Source of the DNA: Lachnospiraceae bacterium UBA7481
GTDB lineage: Bacteria > Bacillota > Clostridia > Lachnospirales > Lachnospiraceae
DNA length: 5,464 nucleotides
Direction: 5' to 3'
NCBI GenBank assembly: GCA_002478505.1
Contig: DLOP01000124.1
Location: forward strand, 21,374 to 26,837
The notes under the pieces were generated by a model. It saw only the letters and a list, made by a program, of their open reading frames with translations, had not been told where the DNA came from and searched no databases. Shown one piece after another: positions 1 to 5,464 of the stretch (position 1 is its first letter; every line of letters begins with the position of its first letter). The position numbers and the translations under genes were made by a program.

Positions 1-6
1 GGGCGG

Positions 7-163
7 GATATGATTTCATGAGTGAGCATAGGGCGAAAGCCCGCGAGGGAGATGGAGCGAAGCGAAATCGAGCGAGGGCACTGCGGCTATGATTTTGCAA
101 GAGAGCATAGGGCGAAAGCCCGCGAGGGAGATGGAGCAAAGCGGAATCGAGCGGGGCACTGCG
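7..163. repeat. Two tandem copies of a ~79-bp GC-rich hairpin repeat
   Basis: Two head-to-tail copies lie at about 7-85 and 86-163. They share the run from GAGCATAGGGCG (at 24 and at 103) to GGCACTGCG (ending 85 and 163), with few substitutions and one single-base deletion in copy two. The first six bases of the window resemble the end of a further copy. Each copy holds GGGC-GAAA-GCCC (31-42 and 110-121), a stem with a GNRA tetraloop, overlapped by CCC-GCGA-GGG (40-49 in copy one), so only one of the two can form at a time. The rest is purine-rich (GGAGCGAAGCG type). Unit lengths of 79 and 78 are not multiples of three, which argues against coding. I do not recognise a named repeat family. 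It could be the 3' flank of a gene upstream of the window or a dispersed intergenic repeat. Confidence 0.85.
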
Positions 164-197
164 TGCTGTTGTATAAGTAGAAAGGTATTTCTCTGGC

Positions 198-1664
198 ATG
201 TTGAAAATTACTGACGAAATCAATGATATATTGGAGCTGGGTTATTCGATATCCACGGAAAGATATTACTTTAAGCTGTTCGATCTGATTCTGGACGGAT
301 GTATGAAGTTTACCAATGCGGATGGCGGCAGCCTTTATATCGAAGATGACGGAAGGCTCCGTCAGCTTACGTTTGTCAACCGTTCCCTTGGATTGTACCG
401 GGGGCGTGGCGGCGAGCCGACGGATGACGTTGCGATCGATATCAAATCCCACAACCTGCTGGCTTATACGGCGTCACATCAGATCAATCTTAATATTCCG
501 GATATTTACCGAGAGAAAGAATTTGAGATATTATCCATTAAGGAATTTGATAAGGTACATGATTACAGGACAAAATCCCTCCTGACCGTTCCGATCTTTG
601 AGCCGGACAAGGGCGTGATCGGCGTCATGCAGCTGACTAATTGTACGGACGACGACGGCAGCGTGATCCCATTCTCCGATCCGCATGTAAAGATGGTCAA
701 TTCGCTGACGGCGCAGATGGCTATGGCATTGACCAATATGATGCTGATTCAGGATCTGGAGGAACTGCTGTTTTCATTTGTGGCTTCCCTGACGACGGCA
801 ATTGACGCGAGAACTCCGTATAATGCCAATCACACCGTGCACGTGGCGGCATACTGCCGGGAGATCGTCGATCATATCAATGCGCTTCACACCCGTGGGG
901 AATATGATAAATACATAGATAAGAATGAAAGCGAACAGTTGTACATGGCGGCGATGCTTCACGATATCGGTAAGATGATCACGCCGCGCGAGGTATTGAA
1001 TAAATCCACCAGACTGGGCGACCGGTTTGATGCATTGATGAATAAGTTGGAAAAAATCAGCCTTATGATGAAGATCGACATGTTGGAAGGCAGGATGGAC
1101 AATGCGGAGTGGGCGATGGCGGATCTTAGGCTGAGCAATTTCCGGGCGGAGATTCCGGGCATGAATATCAGGGAGCGGATTACGGATAGTGAGCTCCACA
1201 GGATTAAGGATATGGCTTCGCGTACCTATGTAATGAAGGATGGCACTAAGATTCCCTATCTGGATGAACAGGAGCTTAAGGCGCTTTCGATTACCAGAGG
1301 TACCCTGACGGATGAGGAACGGGAGATCGTGCAGCAGCATGTTGTATTTACGGACAAGATGCTGGATAAGATCCGGTTCAATGAAAAATATGACCAGGTG
1401 CAGGAGATAGCGTCGTCACATCATGAGTATCTGGACGGCTCCGGCTATCCGAACCATAAAAAAGCGGATGAGCTTGGGATCTTGACCAGGATCCTTACCA
1501 TCATAGATATCTACGATTCCCTGACTTCCGAGGATCGGCCGTATAAAGGCACGATGCCCTTACATAAAGCGTTGGAGATTCTTGACTCCATGGCAAAGAG
1601 CGGGAAGCTGGATAAGGATCTGGTGCGGATTGTCTGCGATTACATGAAAAAGAGGGCAAGATAA
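198..1664 (+). CDS. GAF domain and HD-GYP domain phosphodiesterase-like signalling protein
   Basis: A 488-residue soluble protein with no signal peptide or membrane segment. Residues about 20-185 look like a GAF sensory domain (GGSLYIEDDGRL near 43-54; SLLTVPIF at 127-134; GVIGVMQLTN at 139-148). Residues about 190-485 form an HD-GYP domain: H212, H255-D256 with K259 (LHDIGK), H381, H408-H409, DGSGYP at 413-418, D437 and DRPY at 446-449. The metal ligands and the GYP signature all appear intact, so c-di-GMP hydrolysis (or hydrolysis of a related cyclic dinucleotide) in the cytoplasm, tuned by the GAF domain, is the natural inference; substrate is not shown. About 95 helical, charged residues (about 272-367) are inserted after the HD motif; I recall this in one GAF/HD-GYP subfamily. 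The start is ATG 198, the only ATG after the in-frame stop at 174, with AAAGG at 181-185 as a slightly distant Shine-Dalgarno. The stop codon lies in the terminator loop. The gene appears monocistronic or the last of an operon. Confidence 0.93.
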   Translation: MLKITDEINDILELGYSISTERYYFKLFDLILDGCMKFTNADGGSLYIEDDGRLRQLTFVNRSLGLYRGRGGEPTDDVAIDIKSHNLLAYTASHQINLNIPDIYREKEFEILSIKEFDKVHDYRTKSLLTVPIFEPDKGVIGVMQLTNCTDDDGSVIPFSDPHVKMVNSLTAQMAMALTNMMLIQDLEELLFSFVASLTTAIDARTPYNANHTVHVAAYCREIVDHINALHTRGEYDKYIDKNESEQLYMAAMLHDIGKMITPREVLNKSTRLGDRFDALMNKLEKISLMMKIDMLEGRMDNAEWAMADLRLSNFRAEIPGMNIRERITDSELHRIKDMASRTYVMKDGTKIPYLDEQELKALSITRGTLTDEEREIVQQHVVFTDKMLDKIRFNEKYDQVQEIASSHHEYLDGSGYPNHKKADELGILTRILTIIDIYDSLTSEDRPYKGTMPLHKALEILDSMAKSGKLDKDLVRIVCDYMKKRAR

Positions 1665-1684
1665 GTTCCTGCCCTCTTTTTTTT
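1648..1684. terminator. Intrinsic terminator, probably bidirectional
   Basis: A perfect 11-bp stem, AAAAGAGGGCA (1648-1658) with TGCCCTCTTTT (1670-1680), has an 11-base loop containing the TAA stop of the GAF-HD-GYP gene, and is followed by T to 1684 (eight T in all from 1677). On the opposite strand the same stem is followed by five T (complement of 1647-1651), so it can also end transcripts coming from thiT. Its placement between convergent genes fits a shared terminator. Confidence 0.92.
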
Positions 1685-1686
1685 AG

Positions 1687-1776
1687 GTGTGAAACATAGC
1701 ACTTCTTCGCAATTGAAAATCTTTGATTTTCAATTTGATAGCCCTTTGCTATGAGCGTTAGAAGTGCTTTTCACAC
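1687..1776. repeat. Nested inverted-repeat (cloverleaf-like) element
   Basis: The outer arms are GTGTGAAA (1687-1694) with TTTCACAC (1769-1776) and AGCACTTCT (1698-1706) with AGAAGTGCT (1760-1768). They give 17 bp broken only by a 3-base bulge (1695-1697). Inside are a perfect 11-bp hairpin, AATTGAAAATC (1711-1721) with GATTTTCAATT (1725-1735) around a TTT loop, and a smaller one, ATAGC (1738-1742) with GCTAT (1748-1752). CATAGC at 1695-1700 can alternatively pair with GCTATG at 1748-1753. The right edge contains the last Val codon and TGA stop of thiT. It may be a small non-autonomous (MITE-like) element, a structured 3' UTR, or a supplementary terminator or RNA-stability structure. I see no clear target-site duplication. 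Confidence 0.8.
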
Positions 1777-2517
1777 TGCTGCCATGCGCTTGACAGCGTC
1801 CAGTCCCTTCTTGACCGGCGGGAGAGAGATGATGATCAGCGTGATCACACCTTCTACGCCGATGTAGGACCCATTATAGTAGAAAGAATATAATGCCGGA
1901 AGCATCTGATAAGATTCTGCATAGCTGGCAAAGAAAAGAATGCCGGAAAGCCAGGAGAAAAAGAGACGTCCGATAATGCCGACAACATATCCGATCTGAA
2001 GTCCCCATTTCTTTTTGCGGAACAGTCCGGAAAGTCCCAGAGCGCCGAAAGCAAGGGGATAATCGATGAGCAGCTGCGGCAGTGTATAAAATACGGGATC
2101 AATGACAAACTGCAAGAGACCATAAGCTAAACCGGTCAATAGTCCCGCACCCGTACCATAAAAATAGCCGATTAAAGTGATAAAGAACATGCTGCAGAGA
2201 GTTGCCGAACCGCCTGCAAATAGATCCAATATCTTTACATTGGAAAGCAGCATGGCCAATGCCATAGCCATGGCGGAGAACGTCAGCTGTTTGATGGCTG
2301 TTTTTTTAGTGCTGTTTTTGATGGAAGCTGCGTTTTGTTTGGAAGCCGTATCTTGTGACAAAGCTGCTTTTTTATGGGAAAAAAGCCAGATTGCCAAAGC
2401 GATCAGGATGATGATCAGGATGGCGACAAGCGCTATGCCCAGCGGCGTCAGCTGAAATACATCTTCCTCCCAACTGTTTGTCGTGGGAAAAACAAGTGAC
2501 CGTAACATAAGTAACAT
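1771..2517 (-). CDS. thiT: Thiamine-specific ECF transporter S component ThiT
   Basis: A 248-residue membrane protein. Residues about 76-248 match the ThiT/YuaJ family: LTFSAMAMALAMLL at 78-91 carries the small-residue AxxxA-type pattern with which S components contact EcfT, then YGLLQFVIDPVFYTLPQLLIDYPLAF at 132-157 and YYNGSYIGVEG at 213-223 are typical family stretches lining the thiamine site. The protein binds thiamine at the membrane and works with a shared EcfT-EcfA-EcfA' energising module, not encoded here. Compared with the usual core of under 200 residues, there is an N-terminal extension: an extra hydrophobic helix (about 25-47) and a Lys/Ser/Gln/Ala-rich linker (48-75). The start is ATG 2517, because AAAGGAGG (2526-2533) sits 8 bases upstream; an in-frame ATG three codons later is less well spaced. 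It is controlled by the TPP riboswitch just upstream, which independently supports the assignment. Confidence 0.95.
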   Translation of the reverse strand: MLLMLRSLVFPTTNSWEEDVFQLTPLGIALVAILIIILIALAIWLFSHKKAALSQDTASKQNAASIKNSTKKTAIKQLTFSAMAMALAMLLSNVKILDLFAGGSATLCSMFFITLIGYFYGTGAGLLTGLAYGLLQFVIDPVFYTLPQLLIDYPLAFGALGLSGLFRKKKWGLQIGYVVGIIGRLFFSWLSGILFFASYAESYQMLPALYSFYYNGSYIGVEGVITLIIISLPPVKKGLDAVKRMAAV

Positions 2518-2525
2518 AAAAAAAT

Positions 2526-2551
2526 CCTCCTTTGGTTGTTACGCCGGGAGG
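2526..2551 (-). promoter_or_regulatory. thiT ribosome binding site with possible sequestering hairpin
   Basis: On the minus strand AAAGGAGG (2533-2526) is a near-perfect Shine-Dalgarno ending 8 bases before the thiT ATG. A complementary CCTCC (2551-2547, within a CCCTCCC run) lies 16 bases upstream and could pair with GGAGG to hide the site. The stem is only 5 bp, so folding is an inference; the ribosome site itself is clear. Confidence 0.7.
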
Positions 2552-2578
2552 GAAAAAACGTTCGTGATGTACATACCT

Positions 2579-2607
2579 AAAAAAACAGGAAATCGCGACC
2601 GCTTCCT
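2579..2607 (-). terminator. Candidate riboswitch-associated intrinsic terminator
   Basis: Minus-strand AGGAAGCG (2607-2600) can pair with CGATTTCCT (2595-2587) with one bulged A, one G-U pair and a 4-base loop, followed by G and seven T (2585-2579). This looks like a modest premature terminator between the TPP aptamer and thiT. Its 5' arm overlaps the closing P1 strand of the aptamer, so it and a fully folded aptamer would compete. That is unusual for a ligand-off switch and lowers confidence. Confidence 0.5.
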
Positions 2608-2682
2608 TCCGCCGGTATTATCCGGTTCAAGTAATGAGGGTTAGCATAAATGCTTCTCAGCCTGATGAGCACCCCTAGCGTA
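2598..2682 (-). promoter_or_regulatory. TPP (THI-box) riboswitch upstream of thiT
   Basis: Read on the minus strand, the order of conserved THI-box blocks is intact: GGGGTGC, GGCTGAGA, a small hairpin AGCAT-TT-ATGCT, AACCC, CTTGAACCGG, ATAATACC and GGCGGAAGGAAGCG. Closing P1 can be CGCT (2680-2677) with AGCG (2603-2600). CCGG-ATAATA-CCGG forms the P5 arm. The aptamer binds thiamine pyrophosphate; in Firmicutes such switches lower expression of thiamine uptake or synthesis genes when TPP is plentiful. It lies about 80 bases from the thiT start, in the leader made from the promoter at 2719-2747. Confidence 0.96.
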
Positions 2683-2718
2683 AGTTATAATGTTAGATGC
2701 GTTTTGCAATTGTCTCTC

Positions 2719-2747
2719 ATTATATGGAAATCGTTTAGAAATGTCAA
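2719..2747 (-). promoter_or_regulatory. Consensus sigma-A promoter for thiT
   Basis: The minus strand reads TTGACA (2747-2742), a 17-base spacer, then TATAAT (2724-2719), matching both consensus hexamers exactly. Transcription should start near 2712, giving a leader of about 195 bases that contains the whole TPP aptamer. Such a strong promoter fits control exerted mainly after initiation, by the riboswitch. Confidence 0.93.
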
Positions 2748-2792
2748 TAGGGAATGTAATGCGTCTTAAATATGTAATTTTCAACAAAAGAG

Positions 2793-2821
2793 TTTACCAA
2801 TTATTGTTAAGATGTTATAAT
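2793..2821 (+). promoter_or_regulatory. Sigma-A promoter for the HAD-CPBP fusion gene
   Basis: TTTACC (2793-2798), a 17-base spacer, and TATAAT (2816-2821) preceded by TG at 2813-2814 (extended -10). The expected start site is near 2828, about 38 bases before the GTG start chosen for the gene. It is divergent from the thiT promoter, the two -35 boxes being about 45 bases apart. No operator-like palindrome is evident between them. Confidence 0.8.
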
Positions 2822-2865
2822 CATATAAATTGTTATGTGTGGATATGTGGAAAGGGCGGGATGCT

Positions 2866-4416
2866 GTGAATAGTCGATTTCGTTATGTGCTGTTTGACCT
2901 GGATGGGACGCTGACGGATCCGAAAGAGGGGATCTGTAAATCCGTCCAGTATGCGCTGCATCAAATGGATATAGAGGAACCTGATATAGACAAGCTTGAG
3001 CCCTTTATCGGACCGCCGCTGCAAGACAGCTTTATGGAATTTTATCATATGTCTAAGGCGGATGCCCAAAAGGCGGTTGCACACTACCGGGAGCGGTTTT
3101 CCTCAATCGGTTTGTTTGAAAATATGGTATATGACGGTATTCCCCAGATGCTTAAGCATATGAAAGAAGCGGGCTGTTATCTGGCGGTGGCGTCCAGTAA
3201 GCCGGGGGTATTTGTAGAGAAGATTTTAAAACATTTTCACCTGGATTCCTATTTTGATGTGGTTGTCGGAAGTGAGCTGGATGGAAGAAGGAGTAAAAAA
3301 GAAGAGGTTGTGGAAGAAGCGCTGATGCAGTTATATGCGCTGAAAGAAACAGATTTAAAGATAGATCGGGCAGGACGGGACAAGACCTGGCTGAATGGAA
3401 AAGAAAGCGCATCTCTTCGTAACAGTACAGCGATGGTTGGAGACCGCATCTTTGATATGAGCGGCGCAAAGGCATATGGACTTCATGGTGTGGCAGTGGC
3501 ATATGGATATGCGCCGGAAGGGGAGTTGGAGCGCAGCGGCGCAGATTATGTCGCGGCAACGGTAATAGAATTGGAGCGTTATCTGCTGGGGGAAGAGCCG
3601 CCTGTAAATAAGGGTTCTTCGCTTATGCGGGCGGTCTATATGCTGATTCCCCTAGTAATATATGAGCTTTCCGCCGGATCGTTCACATGGATCGGGAAGA
3701 AGCTGGTGGATTTTCTGGTGGGAATGGGCGTTGGGGAGATATCGTCTGTCGTAAGAGACCATTCTTCTACACTGGCGGCATGCATCAGGGTGGCTGCGCT
3801 GATATGTACGGCGGTTATTTTTTATTTTTTGTTCCGCCGCAGGGATGCGGTGCCGCGAGAACACGTAAAGGCAGTATATTGTGGATGGACGGTCCTTGCC
3901 GGTGCATTGTTGGCGATGGGGCTTAACCTTGCGATATCCAATCTCTACATAATGATAAACGGCGACCCCGAAAGGCTCGTCCAAGCCACGGCCCGTGTTG
4001 AAATACCACTTGGGTTGGCGGTGTTTTTGTATGTTATCGTTACGCCTATTGTGGAGGAGATGCTGTTCCGATGGCTGATTTATGGCAGGATTTCGCGCAT
4101 TATGGGCGCTCCGCTTGCCGTATGTCTGACGGCGTTGTTTTTCGGGTTTTTCCATGGGAATCTTCTGCAAGGCATCTATGCGACGTTGATGGGGATTGCG
4201 CTTGCGCTGGTTTTGTACTGGTCGGGTAATATTTTGCTTCCGGTAGTGTTTCACATGGCGGCCAATGCGTCCGTATATTTCGTGTCTGTCTTACCCGGGA
4301 AAATCTATGAACTGTTTGTCATGCCGGTAAATAGCGTGATATATACGGTTGTGGGAATTGCTGTGATGGTGTTTATCTATAGCAGATTACATACAAAAGC
4401 AGCGAAGGAAAAATAA
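2866..4416 (+). CDS. HAD-family phosphatase fused to a CPBP (Abi/CAAX-type) intramembrane protease
   Basis: A 516-residue protein from GTG 2866. Residues about 5-240 are a HAD subfamily IA hydrolase (phosphoglycolate phosphatase/nucleotidase-like): DLDGT at 11-15 (nucleophile D11, acid D13), SSK at 110-112, KK at 144-145, GDRIFD at 192-197. About 20 extra charged residues sit at about 160-185, before the last motif. After a short linker (240-252), residues about 253-508 have roughly eight hydrophobic segments with CPBP motifs: EEMLFR (E397, E398, R402), FFGFFH (H430), and HMAAN (H463, N467). All catalytic residues of both halves seem intact, so both a cytoplasmic phosphatase and a membrane glutamic-type protease are inferred; substrates are unknown. 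GTG 2866 is preferred because GGAAAGGG (2849-2856) lies 9 bases upstream and the HAD fold begins at once. In-frame TTG 2830 and ATG 2845 fall at or just after the predicted transcript start and lack a ribosome site. No terminator follows, so read-through to the gene at 4482 is possible. Confidence 0.9.
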   Translation: MNSRFRYVLFDLDGTLTDPKEGICKSVQYALHQMDIEEPDIDKLEPFIGPPLQDSFMEFYHMSKADAQKAVAHYRERFSSIGLFENMVYDGIPQMLKHMKEAGCYLAVASSKPGVFVEKILKHFHLDSYFDVVVGSELDGRRSKKEEVVEEALMQLYALKETDLKIDRAGRDKTWLNGKESASLRNSTAMVGDRIFDMSGAKAYGLHGVAVAYGYAPEGELERSGADYVAATVIELERYLLGEEPPVNKGSSLMRAVYMLIPLVIYELSAGSFTWIGKKLVDFLVGMGVGEISSVVRDHSSTLAACIRVAALICTAVIFYFLFRRRDAVPREHVKAVYCGWTVLAGALLAMGLNLAISNLYIMINGDPERLVQATARVEIPLGLAVFLYVIVTPIVEEMLFRWLIYGRISRIMGAPLAVCLTALFFGFFHGNLLQGIYATLMGIALALVLYWSGNILLPVVFHMAANASVYFVSVLPGKIYELFVMPVNSVIYTVVGIAVMVFIYSRLHTKAAKEK

Positions 4417-4481
4417 ACAAGACAGATAATAATAAATATAAATGGAGTGCAAACAGATAATATGGAGGAAAACGTGATAGC

Positions 4482-5464
4482 ATGGCGGTAGTAGATTATA
4501 ATAAGGCTTTAAAGTTAGGGGAAAAAGAGTATCATTCGTGCGTGGCAAAGGGAAAGTATCCGTATCTTCCGGTGCTGGATGACATACTGTCCCATGTAGA
4601 GGTAGAAGCGCAGGTATCGTTGGGACTTGTTGAAATTCCGATCAAGTCTATTGTGGGTACGTACAGCGCGGGAAGAACGACGGCATTTGCAGGTAATTTT
4701 ATGCCGATCCTGAAATCCGGTTCGGAATTTGCCGTAAAATGGGGACAGTTATATGACATGCTGGAAGAAGAGGGGGTAAGGGATCCCGTCAAGGCATATG
4801 AATTTAATAATAAGTTTTATATTATGGAGGGCAATAAGCGGGTCAGCGTCTCCAAGTTTATGGATTCCGTCAGCATAGAGGGGAATGTGACGCGTGTGAT
4901 CCCGAAAAAGACGGATAGTCCGGAATGCAGGATGTATTATGAATTTCTTGATTTTTACGATTTGACGGAGATCAATTACCTTTGGATGACAAAGGAAGGC
5001 GGCTTTCATAAACTTCTGGAATATGTTGCGGATGACGGATCGCGGGTGTGGTCAGATGAGGAACGGCAGGATTTTAGACTGGTTTATACGCTGTTTGAAA
5101 AGGAATTTGAACTTCGCGCCCAGAATAAACTGGCTATCACTGCCGGTGACGCCATGTGTATGTATCTGGAGATTTATGGTTATGATCAGTTAAAGGAAAG
5201 AACGCAGGTGGAGATCCGCAAGGATCTTGCCGCCATCTGGAATGAAATACTGATGTATAATAACGGTGAGGAAGCGACGCTGGTATTGAATCCGATTGCG
5301 GAGACCCAGAAGTTATCCTTGTCAAAGATCTTCCCGGTGGGGGCGCCTGTTTTAAAGATTGCATTTGTCCATGACAAAGGGGTGCAGAATTCTGCGTGGA
5401 CGTATTCCCATGAATTGGGAAGAAAATATATACAGGATATTTTTAAGGATAAGATCGCCACAAG
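4482..5464 (+). CDS. BMP-family (basic membrane protein) substrate-binding-like protein with ParB-like N-terminal region, 3' truncated by window end
   Basis: An open frame from ATG 4482 runs off the window after 327 codons. The start is the first ATG after the in-frame stop at 4458, with GGAGGAAA at 4464-4471 upstream (spacing a little long). The protein begins MAVVDYNKAL and has no signal peptide or lipobox, although BMP proteins are normally exported lipoproteins. Residues about 48-141 look ParB-like: VEIPIKSIVGT (50-60), a GR motif at 64-65, and MEGNKRVSV (115-123) ending in VTRVIP. Residues about 145-285 are a mostly helical stretch I cannot assign. From about 290 (VLKIAFVHDKG, then WTYSHELGRKYIQDIF) the start of a BMP/PnrA-type periplasmic-binding fold is visible, cut off by the window. 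I recall such long signal-less BMP-annotated proteins in Lachnospiraceae. The ligand is unknown; nucleosides are bound by known PnrA/BMP members. It follows the HAD-CPBP gene by 65 bp and may share its transcript. Confidence 0.8.
   Translation, partial: MAVVDYNKALKLGEKEYHSCVAKGKYPYLPVLDDILSHVEVEAQVSLGLVEIPIKSIVGTYSAGRTTAFAGNFMPILKSGSEFAVKWGQLYDMLEEEGVRDPVKAYEFNNKFYIMEGNKRVSVSKFMDSVSIEGNVTRVIPKKTDSPECRMYYEFLDFYDLTEINYLWMTKEGGFHKLLEYVADDGSRVWSDEERQDFRLVYTLFEKEFELRAQNKLAITAGDAMCMYLEIYGYDQLKERTQVEIRKDLAAIWNEILMYNNGEEATLVLNPIAETQKLSLSKIFPVGAPVLKIAFVHDKGVQNSAWTYSHELGRKYIQDIFKDKIAT

Noticed and set aside
7..163. CRISPR array
   Set aside because: Only two adjacent copies of a ~79-bp unit without unique spacers, and no cas genes in view.
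172..177. TATAAG as a -10 box for the GAF-HD-GYP gene
   Set aside because: No matching -35 box about 17 bases upstream, and the transcript would begin at or inside the ribosome site.
774..1340. 188-codon minus-strand open frame opposite the HD-GYP gene
   Set aside because: It lies antisense to a well-supported gene, has no ribosome site that I can see, and its protein resembles no family.
2830..2865. Longer start (TTG 2830 or ATG 2845) for the HAD-CPBP gene
   Set aside because: These codons fall at or within about 20 bases of the predicted transcription start and lack a Shine-Dalgarno; GTG 2866 has GGAAAGGG 9 bases upstream.
3652..4254. 200-codon minus-strand open frame opposite the CPBP domain
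   Set aside because: It is the complement of conserved membrane-protease motifs; its highly basic, low-hydrophobicity product is typical of antisense shadow frames.
4462..4491. Nine-codon frame ATG GAG GAA ... TAG overlapping the start of the BMP-like gene
   Set aside because: Its start codon overlaps the ribosome site of the real gene and it has no such site of its own; likely chance.

Overview
The window looks like a chromosomal segment of a low-to-mid GC Firmicute, most probably a gut Lachnospiraceae-type Clostridium relative. The basis is strong purine-rich Shine-Dalgarno sites, consensus sigma-A promoters, a TPP-riboswitch-controlled ThiT (the S-component style of thiamine uptake found in Firmicutes), and the kind of BMP-family protein I associate with Lachnospiraceae. 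This is inference from family memory, not a database match.

Layout. Positions 1-163 hold two head-to-tail copies of a GC-rich unit of about 79 bp, with GNRA-capped hairpins. A stand-alone GAF plus HD-GYP signalling protein (198-1664, +) follows and ends inside a strong intrinsic terminator. A convergent gene on the other strand encodes the thiamine transporter subunit ThiT (1771-2517, -). Between the two lies a roughly 90-bp element of nested inverted repeats (1687-1776) that overlaps the thiT stop codon. Upstream of thiT are a clear TPP riboswitch (about 2598-2682, -), candidate expression-platform structures, and a near-perfect promoter (2719-2747, -). A divergent promoter (2793-2821, +) then drives an unusual fusion gene (2866-4416, +) that joins a HAD phosphatase to a CPBP/Abi-type intramembrane protease. 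After 65 bp comes the start of a BMP-family binding-protein gene (4482 to beyond the window end, +). It has no signal peptide and carries a ParB-like N-terminal region.

How the genes relate. thiT and its leader are a self-contained unit: free TPP should lower thiamine uptake. The GAF-HD-GYP protein is a likely cyclic-dinucleotide phosphodiesterase responding to a small ligand or signal; nothing nearby identifies its partner. The HAD-CPBP fusion and the BMP-like gene point the same way with no terminator visible between them, so they may be co-transcribed, but no shared pathway can be read from the sequence.

The most interesting points are the HAD-CPBP fusion, the cytoplasmic-looking ParB-like/BMP protein, the cloverleaf-like inverted-repeat element at the 3' end of thiT, the tandem repeat with two competing tetraloop hairpins per copy, and the ambiguous riboswitch expression platform.
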